From positions 880,344 through 944,343 of the forward strand of contig NZ_CH724125.1 in assembly GCF_000153345.1 (NCBI RefSeq): DNA of 64,000 bases, written 5' to 3'. This DNA comes from Neptuniibacter caesariensis (GTDB lineage: Bacteria > Pseudomonadota > Gammaproteobacteria > Pseudomonadales > Balneatricaceae). Within the stretch, counting starts at the first letter, position 1. Every line of letters starts with the position of its first letter. Position numbers and translations under genes: made by a program. The notes below the pieces were generated by a model. It was not told the origin of the DNA and made no database searches. It was given only the letters and a program-made list of their open reading frames with translations. Of this stretch, positions 53,729 through 62,800 are shown one piece after another.

Positions 53729-55333
53729 CTATTGCTTTAGCGGAACAGAAAGCCGGAAGTGCGCACCTTGATCGGTTTCCAGACAGCTAATATGTCCGTT
53801 AAGCAGTTGGCTCACCAGATTATAAGTAATATGCATGCCTAAGCCGCTACAACCCTGATTTCGTTTCGTCGTTACAAAAGGCTCAAATAGCTTACGGCTC
53901 CAGCCTTTAGGCACGCCCTGGCCGTTATCCCGGTAATCGATGAGCAAGGTATCATCGCTTTCGGATAGCGTAATAGTAATAACCCCACCGGGCTGGTTAT
54001 CAAAACCATGTAGTAGCGAGTTAATAATCAGGTTGTTAAAAATCTGGTAAAAACTACCTGGGTAGCTATCCAGAATCAGGTGCTGTGGCCCTTCGATGTT
54101 GATCTCTGGTTGGCAGCCGCGCATACGTGGACTCAATGAGGTGAGAATCTCATTCAGATATTCAACCAGATCAAAGCGCCTGCGCTGCTCGCTGGACTGG
54201 TCAACTGAAACCAGCTTAAAAGCACTGATCAACTGGTTGGCGCGTTCCAGGTTCTGTTTGATCATTTGGCTGCTTTCCAGCGCAGTGGCTGCCAGTGGGT
54301 CATCTGGATTCTGTTTGTGGCGCTCTTCGGCTTGATCGGTCAGGAAAGAGGCGGCGGTGTAGCCGATGCCTATAGGTGTGTTGATCTCATGGGCCACCCC
54401 TGCAACCAAGCCCCCCAGGGCAGCGAGTTTTTCAGATTCGACCAGTTGTTCCTGCGTTCGCTGTAGTTTTAGCAGGGTTTCCTGTAACTGGTTGTTTCGC
54501 TCTTCCAGCTCTTTGGTGCGTCGAATAACCCTTTGTTCAAGGTCAGCGTTGAGGTTTTCCAGTGCCTGCTCGGCGGCTTCACGTTTTTGCATATCTTTCA
54601 GCATCGATTCACGCATGCTGTTCATCGCGTTAACTACCTGGCTTAGTTCATCCTCCCGACCTGGTGTTTTCCGTTTCAGACGAAGCGGGCGATCAAGATG
54701 GTCTAGCTTTAAGCGTTTTGCGTACTCGGCCATCGTGCCCAGGTGTTGAGTGATTAGACGACTGAAAATAGTCAGGATAAAGATAGAAACCAGAAAGGTT
54801 TTGATCCCCTGGGTTGCGAGAATAACCAACACCTTATCCCCGAGTCGTTGATAAACCTCTTCCAAGCTAATGATTAGGTTCAGGGTGCCTACCTGATAGG
54901 TTTCATTATTGGCGGCACGATGGGACAAATCATACTGGCGTAACACAATAGGGCCAGAGTCTGGCTTTGTGCCTGCTTGATAAAAATCACCGTACTGTGA
55001 ACTGATCTCCAGATATTTTACGTCCGGAAGTTGGTGCAGCCCATCTAATTGCACCTGAATCTGCTCGGGGCTTATCTCCCAGAGACTGTTAGAGAGGCTT
55101 TTCAGGGAGCTTTTTTCAATCTGCTCGATTCGCTCGTCAATGGCTGATAGTTCATATCGATAGTCGAGCCACAGCTGAGTGCCGGTTGCCAATAGGGTTA
55201 TGGCAGAGCTGCACAGCAGGATAGCCGCTAGCATTTTAATGCCGAGAGGCTTCTGGTTTCTCAGAAGATTAAAACGTTGCAGCAGGCCCATAAAAAACAG
55301 AGAGATCATTTCAGAACAGTTAAAAAGCATCAT
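53729..55333 (-). CDS. Membrane sensor histidine kinase
   Basis: 534 aa. TM1 is at about 33-52, a ~130-residue periplasmic sensor follows, then TM2 (about 178-198), HAMP, a coiled coil (about 240-290) and the kinase core with GGLVAGVAHEINTPIGIGY (phospho-His in AHEINTP, about 315). The HATPase has NLIINSLLHGF, DNGQGVPKGW and SGLGMHITYN. No receiver domain and no adjacent response regulator, so its partner is elsewhere. The start is uncertain: two ATGs are adjacent at 55333 and others follow at 55309 and 55291, none with a strong ribosome site. It lies between two TAXI binding-protein genes. Confidence 0.88.
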   Translation of the reverse strand: MMLFNCSEMISLFFMGLLQRFNLLRNQKPLGIKMLAAILLCSSAITLLATGTQLWLDYRYELSAIDERIEQIEKSSLKSLSNSLWEISPEQIQVQLDGLHQLPDVKYLEISSQYGDFYQAGTKPDSGPIVLRQYDLSHRAANNETYQVGTLNLIISLEEVYQRLGDKVLVILATQGIKTFLVSIFILTIFSRLITQHLGTMAEYAKRLKLDHLDRPLRLKRKTPGREDELSQVVNAMNSMRESMLKDMQKREAAEQALENLNADLEQRVIRRTKELEERNNQLQETLLKLQRTQEQLVESEKLAALGGLVAGVAHEINTPIGIGYTAASFLTDQAEERHKQNPDDPLAATALESSQMIKQNLERANQLISAFKLVSVDQSSEQRRRFDLVEYLNEILTSLSPRMRGCQPEINIEGPQHLILDSYPGSFYQIFNNLIINSLLHGFDNQPGGVITITLSESDDTLLIDYRDNGQGVPKGWSRKLFEPFVTTKRNQGCSGLGMHITYNLVSQLLNGHISCLETDQGAHFRLSVPLKQ

Positions 55334-55604
55334 AACCAGCGTTGCTCGTTCGGCACAGAGAAATCAGAGATAAATTTTAAAAAAACTCACTTTGGCACGC
55401 CAGGAGGTTTAGTTGGCATGGGAGGGGGTCTGCCTTGTCTGCTTTTTCACCTATGTTTGGCTGGTCCGATTCAAAAAAGACAATCCTGTAACAATTCCAC
55501 TGGATTGCTTAGCAAGGATGAAGTTACAGGTTGGCGGCCACAGAGAACCCTGTGGTTATTAAAAATGAAGTCCGTGAAAACGGAAGATAAAAAGAAGGCG
55601 TCCC

Positions 55605-56594
55605 ATGTCTCTGAAAAATAAACTTGCAACGACATTACTTTCCTCAGCTGTTGGTCTGGCTGCTTCCTTCTCTGTTACTGCAAATGCAGCAGAACAAACC
55701 TATGTGACTATCGGTACCGGTGGTCAGACAGGTGTGTACTACGTAGTAGGTCAGTCCATCTGCCGTTTGGTTAACCGCCAGACTGCTGATCACGGCATTA
55801 AATGTACTGCACCATCTACAGGTGGTTCCGTAGCTAACATCAATGCGGTTCGTCAGGGACAGCAGGATATGGGTATGGCTCAGTCTGACTGGCAGTTCCA
55901 CGCTCTGCACGGTTCTAAGCACCAGACATTTAAAGAGCAGGGTAAGTTTGAAGACCTGCGTGCTCTGTTCTCTGTACATAACGAGCCATTCACGCTGGTT
56001 GCTCGTGCAGATTCCGGTATCGAGCATTTCGATGACCTGGAAGGTAAGCGCGTTAACCTGACAAACCCAGGTTCTGGTACCCGTGGCACGATGGAAGTGA
56101 TCATGGAAGAGAAAGGCTGGACGAATGAAACGTTCAAGCTGGCTGCTGAACTGAAATCTGCTGAACAGGCTCAGGCACTGTGTGATAACAAAATCGACGC
56201 GATGATCTACGCGGTTGGCCACCCATCTGGTGCAATCAAAGAAGCGACGACTTCTTGTGACGCTAAAGTGATCCCTGTAACAGGCGATGTGATCAACAAA
56301 CTGATCAAAGAGAACGACTTCTACGCTAACGCAACTATCCCGGGCGGCATGTACAAAGGTTCTGACCAGGATGTAGCGACTTTCGGTAATGCAGCAACAA
56401 TGGTGACTTCTGCAAAAGTTGATGCAGACACAGTTTACCAGGTAGTAAAAGCCGTATTTGACAACTTCGACCGTTTCAAGCGCCTACACCCGGCGTTTAA
56501 CAACCTGGATCCAAAAGCAATGATCTCAGGCGGTCTATCAGCTCCACTTCATGAAGGTGCAGTGCGTTACTACAAAGAGAAGGGTTGGATGTAA
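55605..56594 (+). CDS. TAXI-family TRAP transporter solute-binding protein
   Basis: 329 aa. Signal peptide ending VTANAA-EQ. YVTIGTGGQTGVYYVVGQSIC, LEGKRVNLTNPGSGTRGTM and YAVGHPSGAIKEATTSC are TAXI hallmarks. It has strongly biased codons, so is probably highly expressed. It feeds the fused permease encoded 100 bp downstream; a stable hairpin between them probably lets the binding protein be made in excess. The substrate is unknown; TAXI systems are associated with glutamate/2-oxoglutarate-type and other organic acids. Confidence 0.93.
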   Translation: MSLKNKLATTLLSSAVGLAASFSVTANAAEQTYVTIGTGGQTGVYYVVGQSICRLVNRQTADHGIKCTAPSTGGSVANINAVRQGQQDMGMAQSDWQFHALHGSKHQTFKEQGKFEDLRALFSVHNEPFTLVARADSGIEHFDDLEGKRVNLTNPGSGTRGTMEVIMEEKGWTNETFKLAAELKSAEQAQALCDNKIDAMIYAVGHPSGAIKEATTSCDAKVIPVTGDVINKLIKENDFYANATIPGGMYKGSDQDVATFGNAATMVTSAKVDADTVYQVVKAVFDNFDRFKRLHPAFNNLDPKAMISGGLSAPLHEGAVRYYKEKGWM

Positions 56595-56631
56595 TCCAGT
56601 CATAACTCTTTGAAGGCATCGATCTTCATTT

Positions 56632-56663
56632 GACCCTCACCGTGAGGCCTTGCGGTGGGGGTC
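56632..56663 (+). terminator. Attenuating hairpin between TAXI protein and permease
   Basis: An 11-bp stem GACCCTCACCG/CGGTGGGGGTC with one G-T pair and a 10-nt loop, followed by CTCTTTC. The T-tract is short, so partial termination is likely. Confidence 0.65.
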
Positions 56664-56694
56664 CTCTTTCACTTGAGTAATTATTGGAGCTGAT

Positions 56695-59316
56695 ATGACA
56701 CATCTGCAAAGTGGTCAGGATCAGATTGATGAGAAAGAACTCCAAGAGATGGTCGCATCAAGCGACACCGGAGCACGAATCCCGGAAGGCGTTCAGGGAA
56801 AACTACTGCTAGCGGTTGCGCTGTTCTGGTCTCTGTTTCAGCTATGGATAGCATCCCCACTACCATTTTTAGATTGGCCGATTGTTGGTAGCTTCGGCAT
56901 TTTTAACGATACTGAGGTTCGTGCTATTCACCTTGGTTTCGCTTCATTTCTGGCTTTTACTGCCTATCCTGCTTTTAGTCGTTCACCTCGCCATCGTATC
57001 CCGGTAACGGATATTGTTTTATGTCTGGCAGGTGCGGTAAGCGCTTCCTATATTTTCCTATTCTACGATCAGTTAGTGACTCGCCCAGGGCTGCCAAATA
57101 CACAGGATCTGGTTTTCTCTGTGATTGGCTTGGTTCTGCTGCTTGAGGCGACAAGACGTACCCTAGGTCCGCCGTTGATGATCGTGGCGATTGTCTTTCT
57201 GGTGTACTCGCTGGCCGGTCCTTACATGCCAGAGCTGATTGCTCATAAAGGCGTCACACTAAAAGAGCTTGTTAACCACCAATGGCTAACGACTGAAGGC
57301 GTTTTTGGTATTGCGCTTGGGGTGTCTTCCGGATTTGTCTTCCTGTTTGTACTGTTTGGTGCGTTGCTGGATAAGGCGGGCGCGGGTAACTACTTCATTC
57401 AGGTTGCGTTTTCCCTGCTGGGTCACATGCGCGGCGGTCCTGCCAAAGCGGCTGTTGTGTCTTCCGGCCTTACCGGTCTGATTTCGGGTTCTTCGATTGC
57501 GAACGTTGTTACAACCGGCACTTTCACTATTCCGATGATGAAGCGTGTTGGCTTCACCTCTGAAAAAGCTGGTGCTGTAGAAGTAGCGTCTTCGGTCAAT
57601 GGTCAGATTATGCCACCAGTGATGGGTGCTGCTGCGTTCTTGATGGTCGAATACGTGGGTATCTCCTATGTAGAAGTCATTACCCATGCGTTCCTGCCAG
57701 CGCTGATCTCCTATCTGGCACTGATCTATATCGTGCATCTGGAAGCGCTAAAGCAGAACATGCAGGGCTTGCCACGTCGTGTTGAGCTTAAAGCCTGGCA
57801 CCTTCGTTTGTTCGGTGTGCTGACCGGTTTTATGGTTACAGCAGGTCTGGCTGCGGCCGTTTATTTTGGTATCGGATGGATTAAACCAGCCTTCGGTGAT
57901 TTCGCCGCAGTGGTTATTTCAGTGTTGCTGGGTGTTGCTTATCTTTGGCTGATCCGCATTGCTGCATCTGTACCAGATCTGAAACTGGATGACCCTAACG
58001 CACCCATGGTTGAGCTGCCAGAAGTGGGCCCAACCGTTAAGTCAGGTCTGCACTTCTTACTGCCGGTTGTTGTGTTGGTGTGGTGCTTGATGGTTGAACG
58101 CCTTTCGCCAGGGCTATCCGCTTTCTGGGCGACCGTGTTGATGATCTTCATTCTGGTAACGCAGCGCCCTCTGATCGCGTTCTTCCGTAAACAGGAAAAC
58201 CCAATCAGCAAACTTCGTCAGGGCTTTAATGAGCTGATCGACGGTCTGATTGGTGGTGCGCGTAACATGATCGGTATCGGTATCGCTACGGCGACTGCGG
58301 GTATCATCGTGGGTGCAGTATCCCAGACCGGTGTAGGTTCAGTTCTGGCTGATCTGGTAGAAGTATTGTCGATGGGCAATCTGCTACTGATGTTAATTCT
58401 GACAGCGGTTCTGAGTCTGATTCTCGGTATGGGGCTGCCAACCACAGCCAACTATATTGTGGTTTCCTCTCTGCTGGCGCCTGTTGTGATCTCTTTGGGT
58501 CAAGAATCCGGTCTGATTGTGCCGTTAATTGCGGTTCACCTGTTCGTGTTCTATTTCGGCATTATGGCTGATGTGACTCCGCCAGTGGGGCTTGCATCGT
58601 TTGCCGCTGCAGCTGTATCAGGTGGTGATCCGATTAAAACTGGTTTCCAGGCATTCAGTTACAGCCTGCGTACAGCATTACTGCCGTTCCTGTTTATCTT
58701 CAATACTGATCTGCTGTTGATTGATGTGACCTGGGCAGAAGGTATTCAGGTATTTATTGTTGCGACTATCGCGATGCTGATCTTCACGGCTGCGACACAG
58801 GGTTATTTCTTTGCGCGTAACCGTAGCTATGAAACGGTATTGCTTCTGCTGATCGCTTTCTCTCTGTTCCGCCCTGGTTTCTGGATGGATCGGATTGTTG
58901 AGCCTTATCAGACCATTCAACCTGCTGCTGTTACAACTCAGTTGGCGGAGCTTGAAGTGGGATCGGAACTGCGTTTCTGGATCGATGGTGAAGATGATGT
59001 GGGTAACCAGAGAAGCTTTGTTGCGACTTTGGTGCTGGAAGAAGGGGCAACGGGTGCAGATCGTCTGGCGGCTAGCGGTATCGAGCTGATCGAAAATAAC
59101 GGCAAGGTCGTTATCGATTATGTGGGCTTTGATAGCGCTGCTGAAAAAGCCGGCCTGGCATTTGATCAGGTGATCACATCCGTTGAAGCACCTCAGTCGC
59201 AACCACCTAAGCAGCTAATCTATATCCCGGCGATATTGTTGCTTATTCTGGTTGTGGTTCTTCAGCGCCGTCGTCGTACGGGAGAGGGTACAGCTGCAGA
59301 GCCTGTAGCTGCCTGA
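56695..59316 (+). CDS. TRAP transporter fused permease (DctQ-DctM) with C-terminal DUF3394 domain
   Basis: 873-aa inner-membrane protein. An N-terminal small-subunit-like part (about 35-160, four TM) is joined to the large DctM part (about 165-690), with SSGLTGLISGSSIANVVTTG and GMGLPTTANYIVVSS as signature loops. The C-terminal ~170 residues, after further TM helices, match the DUF3394-type extension found on TAXI permeases and include a PDZ-like turn (GFDSAAEKAGLAFDQV) and a last TM with a basic tail. It is a Na+-coupled importer working with the TAXI protein upstream. Confidence 0.93.
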   Translation: MTHLQSGQDQIDEKELQEMVASSDTGARIPEGVQGKLLLAVALFWSLFQLWIASPLPFLDWPIVGSFGIFNDTEVRAIHLGFASFLAFTAYPAFSRSPRHRIPVTDIVLCLAGAVSASYIFLFYDQLVTRPGLPNTQDLVFSVIGLVLLLEATRRTLGPPLMIVAIVFLVYSLAGPYMPELIAHKGVTLKELVNHQWLTTEGVFGIALGVSSGFVFLFVLFGALLDKAGAGNYFIQVAFSLLGHMRGGPAKAAVVSSGLTGLISGSSIANVVTTGTFTIPMMKRVGFTSEKAGAVEVASSVNGQIMPPVMGAAAFLMVEYVGISYVEVITHAFLPALISYLALIYIVHLEALKQNMQGLPRRVELKAWHLRLFGVLTGFMVTAGLAAAVYFGIGWIKPAFGDFAAVVISVLLGVAYLWLIRIAASVPDLKLDDPNAPMVELPEVGPTVKSGLHFLLPVVVLVWCLMVERLSPGLSAFWATVLMIFILVTQRPLIAFFRKQENPISKLRQGFNELIDGLIGGARNMIGIGIATATAGIIVGAVSQTGVGSVLADLVEVLSMGNLLLMLILTAVLSLILGMGLPTTANYIVVSSLLAPVVISLGQESGLIVPLIAVHLFVFYFGIMADVTPPVGLASFAAAAVSGGDPIKTGFQAFSYSLRTALLPFLFIFNTDLLLIDVTWAEGIQVFIVATIAMLIFTAATQGYFFARNRSYETVLLLLIAFSLFRPGFWMDRIVEPYQTIQPAAVTTQLAELEVGSELRFWIDGEDDVGNQRSFVATLVLEEGATGADRLAASGIELIENNGKVVIDYVGFDSAAEKAGLAFDQVITSVEAPQSQPPKQLIYIPAILLLILVVVLQRRRRTGEGTAAEPVAA

Positions 59317-59369
59317 GGTTATAAAAGATGTCAGTGCCGGTGTAAGCCGGCCTGACCGGAGCAATGGTT

Positions 59370-59801
59370 ATGTTTAAAAAAGTATTGGTACCGGTAGATC
59401 TGGCTGAACCTGAATTTACCCGTGAAGCATTGAAATATGCGCTACGTGAACTGCGTGATGGTGCAGAAGAACTGCACATGATTACTGTTGTTCCCGGGTT
59501 TTCGAATGCGCTGGTGGCGTCTTACTTTAGCCAGAAGGATCACACCAAAGCGGTCGAAGAAGTTGCCCGTCAGTTTTATAAAGAGGCTGCAGAGATGCTA
59601 CCTGAAGATCTTGAGCCTATACTCAAGGTTTATGAAGGGTCTCCAGCGGAGATGATCAATCGCTATATTAAGAAGAATGCTGTTGATCTTGTCATCATGC
59701 GTGCACATCACAGGAATAAGTTTGATGAGTTCCTGTTGGGTTCAGTTTCTGCACGAGTTGCAGAGCGAGCAGGATGCACTGTGATGCTGTTAAAGAATTA
59801 G
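59370..59801 (+). CDS. Universal stress protein, TRAP-associated (TeaD-like)
   Basis: 143 aa; I choose the ATG at 59370, 8 bases after GGAG, over the ATG at 59364. UspA fold: FKKVLVPVDLAEPEF at the N-terminus and AVDLVIMRAHHRNKFDEFLLGSVS at the end. The usual G-x2-G-x9-G(S/T) nucleotide loop lacks its first glycines (A-H-H-R here), so ATP binding may be changed. In Halomonas, TeaD, a UspA protein in the TeaABC TRAP operon, lowers transport; a similar role is likely here. Confidence 0.85.
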   Translation: MFKKVLVPVDLAEPEFTREALKYALRELRDGAEELHMITVVPGFSNALVASYFSQKDHTKAVEEVARQFYKEAAEMLPEDLEPILKVYEGSPAEMINRYIKKNAVDLVIMRAHHRNKFDEFLLGSVSARVAERAGCTVMLLKN

Positions 59802-59812
59802 TCATAACTTAG

Positions 59813-59835
59813 GCCAGTGGTTGGACTTCACTGGC
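59813..59835 (+). terminator. Hairpin after the universal stress gene
   Basis: A 7-bp stem GCCAGTG/CACTGGC with a 9-nt loop, followed by TGTCTTT; it separates the TRAP operon from gdhB. Confidence 0.6.
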
Positions 59836-59872
59836 TGTCTTTCACCAAACTGAGGTTAAAAATAAAACAACA

Positions 59873-62800
59873 ATGTCTGACCGAGTCTGCGACAGCAGTG
59901 CCTTGCTGTTACCTTTGATTGAACAGTTCCAGCAACGTCTGTCTGCCGAAATGGCCACGCAGGTGACCGACTTTTCCGAGCATTTTTATCGTACTGCGAC
60001 CTCTGAAGAGATAGCAGAACGTTCATTAGATAATCTTTATGGTGCAACCCTCTCATGTTGGCAGTTCCTGCAAAGCATTGAGCCGGGTAAACCTAAGGTT
60101 CATATCTACAACCCTGATCTTGAACAGCATGGCTGGCGTGCCAATCACACAGTGATTGAGATCATTCAGCAGGATATGCCATTCCTGGTGGATTCTGTGC
60201 GGATGGCGCTAAACCAGCAAGGATTGGTGATCCATACGATCCATAATGCGATTCTTCACACCCAGCGCGATAAAGGCCAGCTTAAGCAGGTAGTCGGTGC
60301 AGGTACTGAAGGCGCAAATGCTGAGTCGGTGATCTATCTGGAAGTTGATCGCACGAGCGATGATGCAGATCTTAAAGCGATCCAGGCCCTGTTAAATAAT
60401 GTGCTCAAGCATGTTTATGCAGCGGTTGATGATTATGATTCGATGTGTGGCCGGGTTAAAGAGATCCTGGCAGAGTTGGAGCAGCAGGAAGGCAATGAGT
60501 CGATCTGCGCATTCCTTAACTGGATGCTGGATGATCATTTCACATTCCTCGGTTATGACGAAGTAACAGTAGAAGATGAGCAGGTTGTACCTGTGGCTGG
60601 TGCCGAGCTAGGTATCTTCAAGCTGGACAAGAAAAAGAATGCTAAACACTTAGCAGGTTTGAGAGACGAGGAGCGTGAGTTCCTGCTGGAACCTGAAACG
60701 CTGATGTTTGCTAAAGATGCTCATTATTCTCTGGTACACCGTCCGGCCTATATCGACCGTGTTGTGATAAAACGTTTTGATGAGCAGGGTAATGTCATCG
60801 GTAAAGTCCGTTTCCATGGCCTTTACACCTCGCCAGTTTATACTGATTCCTTGTCCACGATTCCTTTCCTGCGCGATAAAGCCAAAGAAGTACTGAAACG
60901 CACAGGCTTTGATCCTCAGAGCCACAATGGTAAGCACTTAATGCAGATTATGAATGATCTGCCCCGTGATGAGATGCTCCTGACGACTGCTGAAGAACTG
61001 CATGAAATTGCGATGAGCATTTTCAGCCTCAATGAGCGTCGCAAAGCGCGACTGATTATGCGCGCAGATCGTTGTAACCAGTTTATTACTTTCCTTTATT
61101 ATGTACCGCGTGACATCTTCAATACCGAGCTACGTCTGCAGGTACAGGATCTACTTGTGAAAGCAACTGGTGCAACCGGTACAGAGTTCACCACCACTTT
61201 CAGCGAATCTGTCCTTGCTCGTGTTCAGTATGTCTTGCGAATCGATCCGCATAATCCACCGCAGGTGGATATGGCAGCACTGGAAGCGGAAGTTGTGAAA
61301 GTATCCCGCGACTGGAGTGAAGAGCTGTATGCTGCGTTGAATGATGTTTGTGGTGAAGAGAAAGGCAACCGCCTGCTTCGCCAGTATCGATATGCTTTTA
61401 CCAGTGCTTATCGTGAGCATTTCAGCCCGGCAAGTTCAGTTTATGATATCCAGCGTATCGAAGCGCTGAGTGAAGTGAATCCAATTACGATGAGCTTCTA
61501 TCGTGTACTAGAGCAGAGCTCTGAACTACTGCGCTTTAAGCTGTTTAACGCAGGTCAGCCTCTGGTGTTATCTGACGTGATTCCTGTTCTGGAAAACCTC
61601 GGAATGCGCGTGGTAGGGGAGCACCCTTATTCGGTGCGACGTGCAGACGGTGATCAGTTCTGGATTCATGACTTCACCCTGATCTATCAGGGCGCTGAGC
61701 CTGTGGTTCTGGACGAAGTTCAGGATGTATTCCAGGAAGCCTTTGCCAATATCTGGAGTGGCCGTGCTGAGAATGATGAGTTCAACCAACTGGTTATTGG
61801 GGCGAACCTGAACTGGCGTGAGGTTGCGATGCTGCGTGCTTATGCCCGTTACAGCCAGCAGATCCGTTTTGGTTTTTCTCAGCCTTACATTGCCGGAGCA
61901 CTCTCCGGGCATGTTCCGGTTACCCGTCTTTTGGTTGCACTGTTCCGGGCGCGTTTTGAACCAGGCCGCCAGAACAGTGAAAAAGTAGCGGCGCTGGCCG
62001 AGCGTATCGAATCAAGCATCGTTGATGCGCTGGACAAAGTTGATAACCTCAACGAAGACCAGATTCTGCGCCGTTTCCTGGAGTTGATTAAAGCAACACT
62101 GCGAACCAGTTTCTTCCAGCGTGATGAAGCAGGTGAACTGAAAGATTACTTCTCATTCAAACTGAGCCCTAAACAGATCAGTGGTATTCCTCAACCACGT
62201 CCGATGTTTGAGATCTTTGTTTATTCAGCGCGGGTAGAGGGTGTACACCTGCGTGGCGGTAAAGTTGCCCGCGGTGGTCTGCGTTGGTCTGACCGTTTGG
62301 AAGATTACCGTACGGAAGTGCTGGGGCTGGTAAAAGCACAGCAGGTTAAGAACTCGGTGATCGTGCCTGTAGGGGCGAAAGGTGGCTTTGTTGCCAAACA
62401 GCTGCCAACAACAGGAGGTCGTGATGCCTGGCTGAATGAAGGTATTGCCAGCTATAAGATCTTTATCAGTGCGTTGCTGGATGTTACCGACAATCTGGTA
62501 GCGGGCGAGGTAGTCCCTCCGGTTGATGTGGTTCGTCATGATGAAGACGACCCTTATTTTGTGGTCGCGGCAGACAAAGGTACAGCGACTTTCTCTGATA
62601 TTGCCAATGAGATTGCAGAGAGCCGGGGCTTCTGGCTGGGCGATGCATTCGCTTCAGGTGGTTCACAAGGTTATGACCACAAGGGTATGGGTATAACCGC
62701 ACGTGGTGCCTGGGAGTCAGTAAAACTGCATTTCCGTGAACTTGGTCTGGATACTCAGAGTGAAGAGTTCACTGTGATCGGCATCGGCGATATGGCCGGT

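Noticed and set aside
57286-59202. Minus-strand frames opposite the TRAP permease (57286-57738, 58678-59202)
   Set aside because: Antisense shadows of a strongly biased gene; no start signals or family motifs.
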